NCBI GenBank assembly: GCA_003162255.1
Contig: PMMJ01000163.1
Span: 23,465 to 43,943, forward strand
From: Acidobacteriaceae bacterium
Lineage (GTDB): Bacteria > Acidobacteriota > Terriglobia > Terriglobales > Acidobacteriaceae
DNA length: 20,479 nucleotides
Direction: 5' to 3'
Each line of letters begins with the position of its first letter. Positions within the stretch are counted from its first letter, which is position 1. This document shows positions 14,759 to 20,479 of the stretch, one piece after another. A program made the position numbers and the translations under genes. The notes beneath the pieces are model-generated. The model searched no databases and had not been told where the DNA came from. It saw only the letters and a list, made by a program, of their open reading frames with translations.

Positions 14759-15934
14759 TCACACCGCCGGCACGCCCACCCAACCGCGTTGGGCGTGGCT
14801 CTTCAATTCCGCTTCCAGGATCGCGAGTTGCCGCAGTCCATCGTCGAAGCTCGGGTACTCCATCGCGGCCTCGCCGGCGGCTCTCTCGTCCGCTTTTTCA
14901 TTTACTATGCTGGCGTAAAATCGCCGGAACAACTGCTTGAAGGTCGAGCCGTATCCTTCGCTGTGCCCTCCGGGAAGGTCCGCATAAGCTCGCGCCCCCG
15001 GCTCCATCAAAGCCGGATCTTTCACCATGACGCCATTCGGCATGTCGCGCTTGCCGATCCACAATTCATCGGGCCGCTCCTGGCTCCACGCCGCCGAAGC
15101 GCGAATGCCGTGAATTTCCAGGTACAGTCGGTTCTTGCGCCCCGCGGAAACCTGGCTCGCGGTAAAACTCCCCCGCGTGGGTTCGCCCATCTGAAAAATG
15201 GTCGCGCCAAAATCCTCCGTCTGGACCTCGGTCGCGCGGAAATCTTGGGCCGCGCCCGCGATCTTCGCAAAGGTCTCGCCCGTGGTTCGCGGCTGTTTGC
15301 GGGTGCGGTGAAAAATCTGCAAATCCGTACAGATCGCCGTGATGCGCAAGCCCGCCACGTGTTCCGCCATGTCGCACCAGTGCGAGCCGATGTCCGCGAG
15401 GCACCGCGACGCCCCTCCCGCTTCAGTGGTCACGCGCCAATTCCAATCCGTGTCATAGAGCAGCCAGTCCTGCGCGTAGTTCCCCTCCACAATCAGGATT
15501 TCTCCCAGTTCGCCCGCTTCCCGCATCGCCCGCATCTGCTGCACCATCGGGTAGTAACGCAGATTGTGACAGACGCAATTTCGCACACCCCGCTCGCGCG
15601 CCAGTCGACTCAGTTCCCTTCCCTCGTCCGTGGAAATCCCCAGCGGCTTCTCGCACAGCACATGCTTGCCCGCGCCCAGAGCGTCTTTCGCCATCTGAAA
15701 ATGTTGCGCATTGGGTGTGCAGATGTGGACGCTCTCGATCGCCGGATCCGCAAGAATATTGCCATATTCGCTCCCGACGCGCGGGACGCCGAATTCTCCC
15801 GCCAGTTTTTCCGCCGCCGCCCGGTTCCGGCTGGCAATGGCCACCACGTCCGCCGCGCCCGTTCTGCGAATCGCTTCCAGGTGCACGCGGCCCATGAAGC
15901 CCGAACCCACAATCGCCGTTTTCACGCGTCGCAT
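14759..15934 (-). CDS. Gfo/Idh/MocA family NAD(P)-dependent sugar oxidoreductase
   Basis: 391 residues from the ATG at 15932-15934, which has AGGGGAG 8 bases upstream. A TTG at 15967 would overlap the previous gene and is rejected. The N-terminal Rossmann domain begins TAIVGSGFMGRVH (GxGxxG), and the conserved CEKPLG has the catalytic Lys96. The C-terminal alpha/beta domain carries DIGSHWCDMAEHV with Asp181 and His185, the usual catalytic pair. Members oxidise or reduce a ring hydroxyl of a sugar, inositol or glycoside. The gene lies 20 bp after a TIM-barrel isomerase, a pairing typical of pathways in which a sugar is oxidised and then epimerised or isomerised as a keto-sugar. The substrate is not evident. 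Confidence 0.88.
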   Translation of the reverse strand: MRRVKTAIVGSGFMGRVHLEAIRRTGAADVVAIASRNRAAAEKLAGEFGVPRVGSEYGNILADPAIESVHICTPNAQHFQMAKDALGAGKHVLCEKPLGISTDEGRELSRLARERGVRNCVCHNLRYYPMVQQMRAMREAGELGEILIVEGNYAQDWLLYDTDWNWRVTTEAGGASRCLADIGSHWCDMAEHVAGLRITAICTDLQIFHRTRKQPRTTGETFAKIAGAAQDFRATEVQTEDFGATIFQMGEPTRGSFTASQVSAGRKNRLYLEIHGIRASAAWSQERPDELWIGKRDMPNGVMVKDPALMEPGARAYADLPGGHSEGYGSTFKQLFRRFYASIVNEKADERAAGEAAMEYPSFDDGLRQLAILEAELKSHAQRGWVGVPAV

Positions 15935-15954
15935 TCCGTCCGCTCCCCTGCCAC

Positions 15955-16914
15955 CTACACCCACCAAGCCGCTGCCGTCGGCTCGCGTAGAACGATCCCA
16001 TTCAAGAACGCGGCCGCTTTCATGAGTCCCTCCCCGGCCGATAACAGGCTGTCCTCGTGCTCGATCGAAAGCACCTCATTGTAGCCGAACATGCGCAGCG
16101 TCGAGATGAACTCCCGCCACCACTCTTCGCCGTGCCCGTAGCCGCAGGTGCGGAAAATCCACGCCCGATTCCGCTCGTCCGTGTATGCCTTGGTGTCCAG
16201 CACACCGGTTCGCGGCAAATTCTGCGCGTAGATCTGCGTGTCCTTCGCGTGCACATAAAATATCGCGTCGCCGAGCACTCGTATCGCCGCAATGGGGTCA
16301 ATCCCCTGCCAGAACAAGTGGCTCGGATCCAGATTCGCCCCCACCGACGGCCCTGCAATCTCGCGCAGCCGCAGCAGCGTCTCCGGGTTGTAGACGACGA
16401 ATCCCGGGTGCATTTCGATGGCAATCTTTACGCCATGTTCCGCCGCAAATTTTCCGTGTGCCCGCCAATAGGGCGCTACAATCTCTTCCCACTGCCACTT
16501 CAGAACCTCCAGATAATCGGGCGGCCACGGGCACGTCACCCAGTTCGGCGCTTTCGCTTCTCGCGAATCGCCCGGACATCCCGAAAAATCCACGACCATC
16601 GGCACTTCCAGTTTCTCAGCCAGCAGGACTGTCTTGCGGCTGACTTCCCGCGCCTCTCGCGCCCGCGCCTCGTCAGGATGCAGCGCGTTGCCGTGACAGC
16701 TTAAGGCGCTAATGCTGGCGCCGTGATCGGCCAGGATCGTCTTAAACTCTTTCAGTTCCTTTTCGTTCTCCAACATTGACAGTTTGCAATGCGCGTTTCC
16801 GGGATAATTTCCCGTCCCCAACTCGACCGTCGAAATGCTCAGCGCCGTCAACTTGCGCAGGACTTCCTCCAGTGTGAATTGCGATAACAATGGGGTGAAC
16901 ACGCCGACTCTCAT
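15955..16914 (-). CDS. Sugar phosphate isomerase/epimerase family protein (xylose-isomerase-like TIM barrel)
   Basis: 319 residues with an ideal ribosome-binding site (AGGAGG, 7 bases upstream). It belongs to the AP-endonuclease-2/xylose-isomerase-like TIM-barrel family that includes IolE, IolI and tagatose/psicose epimerases. Candidate metal and catalytic residues at barrel strand ends are Glu167 (IEMHPGF), Asp196 (NLDPSHLFWQG), His222 (YVHAKD) and Glu285 (SIEHED). It is the first gene of the long minus-strand array and precedes the Gfo/Idh/MocA oxidoreductase by 20 bp. The block AKDTQIYAQNLPRTGVLDTK is longer than in IolI, which suggests a distinct substrate class. Free sugar, keto-sugar or inositol derivatives are all possible. 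Confidence 0.85.
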   Translation of the reverse strand: MRVGVFTPLLSQFTLEEVLRKLTALSISTVELGTGNYPGNAHCKLSMLENEKELKEFKTILADHGASISALSCHGNALHPDEARAREAREVSRKTVLLAEKLEVPMVVDFSGCPGDSREAKAPNWVTCPWPPDYLEVLKWQWEEIVAPYWRAHGKFAAEHGVKIAIEMHPGFVVYNPETLLRLREIAGPSVGANLDPSHLFWQGIDPIAAIRVLGDAIFYVHAKDTQIYAQNLPRTGVLDTKAYTDERNRAWIFRTCGYGHGEEWWREFISTLRMFGYNEVLSIEHEDSLLSAGEGLMKAAAFLNGIVLREPTAAAWWV

Positions 16915-17096
16915 GACCGTGCCTCCTGGCAGGGCGCGCTGTTAAGAGTGCTTACCCTTGCGGCAAGTTCTTCTTCCCGCCCGCGCCTCTGCCTGCAACA
17001 ATAGCAAAGAATAGGACTCGACTCGGAATAGGATACGATTGTCGGCGAGCATGGCGTGAAATTGTGGTGGAATTGTGAGGAGAGAGGTCCGCTAGC
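16915..17096. promoter_or_regulatory. Divergent intergenic region between the sugar array and the ABC transporter genes
   Basis: This 182-bp spacer must carry promoters for both the minus-strand sugar array and the plus-strand ABC genes. On the plus strand GGAGAGAGG at 17079-17087 is the ribosome-binding site of the ATPase gene. A near-repeated AATAGGA pair flanks ACTCG repeats at about 17010-17033, and CTTGC/GCAAG (16957-16967) forms a short inverted repeat. I cannot pick a consensus -35/-10 pair on either strand with confidence. Confidence 0.4.
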
Positions 17097-17837
17097 ATGG
17101 ATGGTTCCAGCCAGAGTTCCCTGGCGATCCGCACCGAGAACGTCTGCCGTCATTACCAGATGGGGCAGGCGTTGGTGCGCGCGGTGGATGGGATTTCTAT
17201 CGACATCCGTGCCGGAGAATTTGTGGCTCTGCTGGGCGCCTCGGGGTCCGGCAAGTCGTCACTGCTCAACCTGGTTGCAGGGCTTGACCGCCCCACCTCT
17301 GGCGCGGTGATCGTCCAGGGAAACAACCTGGCCGCGCTCTCGCGCGAGGAACTGGCCAAGTACCGCCTTCATGCCGTCGGAATGGTCTTCCAGTCGTTCA
17401 ATCTGATACCCAGCATGACTCTGTTGGAAAATGTGGAGCTCCCCATGCGCTTCGCCGAAGTCGATCGCCACGAGCGCGAGGAGCTTGCGCGACAGTCGCT
17501 CGCGCGTGTGGGTTTGGGTGAGCGGCTTGCCCATCGGCCCATGGAACTCTCCGGTGGCGAACAGCAGCGGGCTTCGTTGGCGCGCGCTCTTATTAACCGC
17601 CCCAAGCTTCTTCTGGCCGACGAACCGACAGGCAATCTGGACAGCCGCACCGGCAGCGAAATCATGGAGCTCATTCATAGCTTTAATCAGTCGCTGGGCA
17701 TGACCGTGCTGATGGTTACCCACGAGCAGGCCTTGGCGGAGAAATATGCCGGGCGAATGGCGCATTTGGCGGACGGAAAGCTCATTGACGACTTACCCAA
17801 CGCGTCGGCGAGCGCGCGGCCTGGAGGGGCACTGTGA
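17097..17837 (+). CDS. ABC transporter ATP-binding protein, MacB/LolD type
   Basis: 246 residues containing a complete nucleotide-binding domain: Walker A GASGSGKSS (47-55), Q-loop Gln99 (VFQSFNLIP), signature LSGGEQQR (151-158), Walker B LLLADEP (171-177) with Glu176, and switch His209 (VTHE). The FNLIPSMTLLENVELP wording is that of the LolD/MacB/FtsE group, whose members drive mechanotransmission rather than classical substrate translocation. The ATG has GGAGAGAGG 9 bases upstream. Its TGA overlaps the GTG of the permease (GTGA). Likely functions are export of a small molecule or handling of lipoprotein/envelope cargo. Calling it a macrolide exporter would over-read the family name. Confidence 0.92.
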   Translation: MDGSSQSSLAIRTENVCRHYQMGQALVRAVDGISIDIRAGEFVALLGASGSGKSSLLNLVAGLDRPTSGAVIVQGNNLAALSREELAKYRLHAVGMVFQSFNLIPSMTLLENVELPMRFAEVDRHEREELARQSLARVGLGERLAHRPMELSGGEQQRASLARALINRPKLLLADEPTGNLDSRTGSEIMELIHSFNQSLGMTVLMVTHEQALAEKYAGRMAHLADGKLIDDLPNASASARPGGAL

Positions 17838-19201
17838 AGCTCTACGACGTCACCGACCTGGCTGTCCGCAATCTACGGGAATCGGCCTTTCGCAATTCGC
17901 TGACGACGATCGGCATCGCCGTCGGCGTGGCTTCGCTGGTCGCCATGCTCTCGCTCGGAATCGGCCTGCAGCAACTGGCTTCACGCCGGCTGCAGAAGTC
18001 CGGCCTGTTTGACACTGTGGTGGCCACTTCCAGGCGTGACCTGCGCAACTTCCGCGAACAGCGAGAGGACGGGCCGCCACCGGCCAATAGTCCGGCGCTC
18101 GATGAAGGGGCGCGACAGAAGATCGAGCACCTCCCTGGTGTCGTTGAGGCCTATCCCGATATACGGTTTGTTACCGAGGTACGCTTCGAAGACAAACCTC
18201 ATTTGACCATGGTGGCTGGCGTCCCGTTTTCCGCCAAGAACAACAATGATGCTTTCGATGGAATGCAGGGCAGTTTCTTTTCGTCCGAAGCGGTCCCGGA
18301 AGTCATCCTGCAGAGGTCGTTCGCCGAAGAGTTGCTCGGAATAACACCCAAGCCGGGCGCGGACAGCACAAATATCGCCGAGTTGGCCAAGCCTCTACTC
18401 GGGAAGGAGCTGACGATGCGCTACGCCGAGCGCACCGAGCTTCCCTCCTCTGTGGAGGCTGCTGGCGGCGCCGCGTATTCGGTCGTCTCCCGCCAGCAGG
18501 TGCTGAAAATTGTTGGTGTGACCGACCTTGATCCGGAGAGCATGCGCGGAGCCGCGCGGGCCCGCGTCTTCCTGCCGCTCAAACTTGCGCAAAGCCTTCA
18601 CGTCATGCAGCCCTCCGACACGCGCGATCCGTCGTTCAGCGGCGCGCCCACCTACCCTTCAATCAGCGTGCGAGTAAAGGACCCTAATCAGGTTCCGGCC
18701 GTCGAAGATGAAATCAAGAAGATGGGATTCGGCGCTTTCTCCATCGTCGATGCGACCCGGAGTATGCGCCAGTTCTTTGCTGTGCTCGACGTGTTCCTCG
18801 GGATTTTCGGCAGCCTGGCGCTTGCCGTTGCTTCCATCGGCATCGTAAACACGCTGGTGATGGCCATCCTCGAACGCCGGCGCGAGATTGGAATCATGAA
18901 GGCCCTCGGCGCCAGTGACTCTGATGTGCGCGGTCTCTTTTTCGCCGAAGCAGGCGCCATGGGACTGATCGGCGGTGCAGTTGGGGTAGCGCTGGGGTGG
19001 ACGATCGGGCGCATCATCAATTTCGGAACGAACATCTATCTTGAGCGCCAGCATTTTCCGCCAGCGCAGATCTGGTCGGTGCCGGCGTGGCTCGTTCTCG
19101 GCGCGATCGGCTTTTCCATCGTCGTCAGCCTGTTGTCGGGCCTCTACCCTGCGGCCCGAGCCGCGCGGCTCGATCCAGTGCAGGCACTGCGCTACGAGTA
19201 G
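17834..19201 (+). CDS. ABC transporter permease, MacB/FtsX type
   Basis: 455 residues from a GTG at 17834-17836 that overlaps the ATPase stop by 4 bases. Layout: a short cytoplasmic lead with the LAVRNLRESAFRNSLTTIGI helix entry, TM1 at about 21-45, a large periplasmic core domain (about 50-310), then three C-terminal helices at about 315-345, 370-395 and 410-440. This is the four-helix MacB topology. The FtsX domain includes ASIGIVNTLVMAILERRREIGIMKALGAS and ends LSGLYPAARAARLDPVQALR, a highly typical terminus. It pairs with the ATPase to form a homodimeric pump. No membrane-fusion (MacA-like) gene is adjacent, so its partner in the envelope is either encoded elsewhere or not needed. Confidence 0.92.
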   Translation: MKLYDVTDLAVRNLRESAFRNSLTTIGIAVGVASLVAMLSLGIGLQQLASRRLQKSGLFDTVVATSRRDLRNFREQREDGPPPANSPALDEGARQKIEHLPGVVEAYPDIRFVTEVRFEDKPHLTMVAGVPFSAKNNNDAFDGMQGSFFSSEAVPEVILQRSFAEELLGITPKPGADSTNIAELAKPLLGKELTMRYAERTELPSSVEAAGGAAYSVVSRQQVLKIVGVTDLDPESMRGAARARVFLPLKLAQSLHVMQPSDTRDPSFSGAPTYPSISVRVKDPNQVPAVEDEIKKMGFGAFSIVDATRSMRQFFAVLDVFLGIFGSLALAVASIGIVNTLVMAILERRREIGIMKALGASDSDVRGLFFAEAGAMGLIGGAVGVALGWTIGRIINFGTNIYLERQHFPPAQIWSVPAWLVLGAIGFSIVVSLLSGLYPAARAARLDPVQALRYE

Positions 19202-19211
19202 ACTGGTCACC

Positions 19212-20108
19212 ATGCGCCGGTGTATGCGATGGCTTACGCTATTTTTGCTCCCGCTCGTCTTCTCCCCAGCACACGCTCAGGGCCGCGCCGATTGCAATGC
19301 GCTGGAAAGCCGCATCCTCGGTCAAACTGTCCATTACTGCGTTATGTTGCCGCCCAACTATGACACCGCGACTCGGGGCAGTTCCCCGCGGCGTTATCCC
19401 GTGCTCTATTTTCTGCACGGACTCGGCGATAACGAACAGTCTTTTCTTAAGAGCGGCGGATGGCAATTGATCGAAGACCTCCGCCAGCAGGGACAGATCA
19501 CGGATTTTCTGATTGTTGCGCCCGAAGGGAGGAGCAGCTTCTACATCAACTCCGCTGACGGCCGCGTGCGCTACAGCGACTTCTTCACTCGCGAGTTCAT
19601 TCCCTACATCGAGGCACGTTACTCCATTCGGCGGGAGCGCGCCGCACGAGCCATCAGCGGCGTCTCCATGGGCGGATATGGCGCGCTCCGATTTGCCTTT
19701 GCCCATCCCGAGCTGTTTTCATCGGTCAGCGCCCAGAGCGCAGCGCTGATCACGGAATTGCCGGGGGAGACAACTGCGACCATGCACTCGGGAACGACGC
19801 TAGGCGGGATGCTGGGTGCCGTGTTCGGCAATCCGATTGACGTGGCGCACTGGAACGAGAACAGCCCTTTTGTCCTGGCGAAGCAGAATCGGGTGCGCGT
19901 GGCAGGGCTGTCTATCTATTTCAACTGCGGCCGCGAAGATGAATTCGGATTTGAGAAAGGAGCTGCGCAACTCCACCGGCAACTGCAGGCAGAAGGCATC
20001 CAGCACGAGTTCCATCTCTATCCTGGCAACCACGGCGCCGCGTATTTCCTGGCACACCTCGGCGAGACGTTGAAGTTTCATTCCCGCGGGTTTGCGGCAG
20101 TAAAGTAG
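19212..20108 (+). CDS. Exported alpha/beta-hydrolase esterase (esterase D / feruloyl-esterase-like)
   Basis: 298 residues from the ATG at 19212, 10 bp after the permease stop. The frame extends upstream to 19041 inside the permease gene, but this start gives a signal peptide (MRRCMRWLTLFLLPLVFSPA-HAQ) likely cut after Ala22. The mature part is a putative-esterase fold: VLYFLHGLGDNEQSF with an HG oxyanion motif (69-70), nucleophile Ser152 in GVSMGG, Asp243 in NCGREDEF as likely acid, and His274 in YPGNHGAAYF. Relatives include S-formylglutathione hydrolase, feruloyl/acetyl-xylan esterases and mycolyltransferase-like proteins. Secretion and the sugar-rich neighbourhood favour a role on acylated polysaccharide or a cell-envelope ester. 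No clear Shine-Dalgarno is seen, so it may be translationally coupled to the ABC genes. Confidence 0.85.
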   Translation: MRRCMRWLTLFLLPLVFSPAHAQGRADCNALESRILGQTVHYCVMLPPNYDTATRGSSPRRYPVLYFLHGLGDNEQSFLKSGGWQLIEDLRQQGQITDFLIVAPEGRSSFYINSADGRVRYSDFFTREFIPYIEARYSIRRERAARAISGVSMGGYGALRFAFAHPELFSSVSAQSAALITELPGETTATMHSGTTLGGMLGAVFGNPIDVAHWNENSPFVLAKQNRVRVAGLSIYFNCGREDEFGFEKGAAQLHRQLQAEGIQHEFHLYPGNHGAAYFLAHLGETLKFHSRGFAAVK

Positions 20109-20431
20109 TTCTCTGGGAAAGAAAGAGAAAGCGCGCGTGATCGTGCGATCATGTCGCGAGAGCCATCTGAATGGTGGGAGCCTCCCAAGGCGAGGGCAGG
20201 AGACAAGCTCGCGCTCTACGCCGGATAACCGTAAAGGCAGCACTGCAACAACACCGGGAAGCTGGCGATCCGCTGTGTTAAGATAAATCTCGCATAACCG
20301 CATGGAGATTTGTTAGAAGTTAGGCAGGAACAGTGCCGCTGCGGTCATGACCGGCGAAAGATGCGCTGTATGCTGAACTTGCAAAAGCTCCATTCAGCAA
20401 GGTTTCCCGGTAAGCTGTTGATTTGGCAAGT
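20109..20431. other. Gene-free region with several inverted repeats upstream of tRNA-Asp
   Basis: I find no coding sequence here. It contains TGATCG-TG-CGATCA (20138-20151), TGGGAG-C-CTCCCA (20175-20187), a 7-bp stem AAATCTC/GAGATTT (20285-20291 with 20305-20311), a 12-base palindrome CGGTCATGACCG (20342-20353) and TGCTGAA/TTCAGCA (20371-20377 with 20393-20399). The first may help terminate the esterase transcript. The others may belong to the tRNA promoter region or a small structured RNA. No consensus tRNA promoter could be picked. Confidence 0.45.
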
Positions 20432-20479
20432 GGGGACGTAGTTCAGTTGGTTAGAACGCTGCCCTGTCACGGCAGAGGT
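20432..20479 (+). tRNA. tRNA-Asp (GUC), 5' part, cut by the window end
   Basis: The cloverleaf can be read from the 5' end: acceptor strand GGGGACG (20432-20438), TA, D-stem GTTC/GAAC (20441-20444, 20454-20457) around AGTTGGTTA, then anticodon stem CTGCC/GGCAG (20459-20463, 20471-20475) and loop CTGTCAC with anticodon GTC at 20466-20468. The variable loop begins AGGT at the window edge. The T-arm and 3' acceptor strand are outside. The sequence closely parallels bacterial tRNA-Asp. Confidence 0.92.

Noticed and set aside
14789..16084. 431-codon plus-strand open frame opposite the Gfo/Idh/MocA and isomerase genes
   Set aside because: It spans two well-supported genes on the other strand, has biased Arg/His/Pro composition, and shows no domain.
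17097..19201. Naming the ABC pair macB / macrolide exporter
   Set aside because: The MacB/LolD/FtsX group is functionally broad, the ATPase and permease are separate polypeptides, and no MacA-like gene is adjacent.
19041..19211. N-terminal extension of the esterase inside the permease gene
   Set aside because: It would overlap 160 bp of the permease in another frame and bury the signal peptide that follows the ATG at 19212.
1..20479. Mobile elements, CRISPR arrays, prophage or defence genes
   Set aside because: No transposase, integrase, regularly spaced repeat or defence-type domain was found; all large genes are metabolic or transport genes with similar base composition.

Overview
The window reads as a GC-rich, gene-dense stretch of a soil-type heterotrophic bacterium, most likely an Acidobacteriota (Terriglobia-like). 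This is inferred from gene content, base composition and two intergenic inverted repeats resembling the dispersed hairpin repeats common in that phylum. No marker gene in the window fixes the taxonomy. Nearly everything concerns carbohydrate uptake and breakdown. I see no mobile element, CRISPR array, phage gene or rRNA.

Region 1 (1-5468) is a sugar-acid module. A minus-strand operon starts near 2898 and runs sugar-acid dehydratase (DgoD-like), KDPG aldolase (eda), RraA-like aldolase/decarboxylase, then an SDR dehydrogenase that leaves the window. Divergent from it is a 2-keto-3-deoxygluconate kinase (kdgK, 3075-4172), which meets tail-to-tail with a hexuronate/aldonate-type MFS importer (4152-5468). 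Dehydratase, kinase and aldolase together form a complete route from an aldonic acid to KDG, KDPG, and then pyruvate plus glyceraldehyde-3-phosphate. The 176-bp divergent spacer holds a consensus TATAAT, an operator-like palindrome and an inverted repeat.

Region 2 (5645-16914) is a long minus-strand array. It runs TIM-barrel sugar isomerase/epimerase, Gfo/Idh/MocA oxidoreductase, MFS sugar transporter, PfkB sugar kinase, D-lyxose (mannose) isomerase, a very large 1148-residue protein that I tentatively assign to the PPi-type phosphoenolpyruvate carboxykinases, and an exported GH2 beta-mannosidase. A strong stem-loop follows at 5589-5626. Spacings are short (a 4-bp overlap to 83 bp), so much of it is probably co-transcribed. 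A plausible reading is release of mannose by the mannosidase, uptake, isomerisation to fructose and phosphorylation by the PfkB kinase.

Region 3 (17097-20108, plus strand) holds a MacB/LolD-type ABC ATPase, its MacB/FtsX-type permease (GTGA start/stop overlap) and an exported alpha/beta-hydrolase esterase. Then come a 323-bp gene-free stretch with several inverted repeats and the 5' part of a tRNA-Asp(GUC) cut by the window end.

The main item of interest is the 1148-residue protein at 8377-11823. If it is a PPi-dependent PEPCK, a pyrophosphate-linked PEP/oxaloacetate enzyme sits inside a mannoside utilisation operon.
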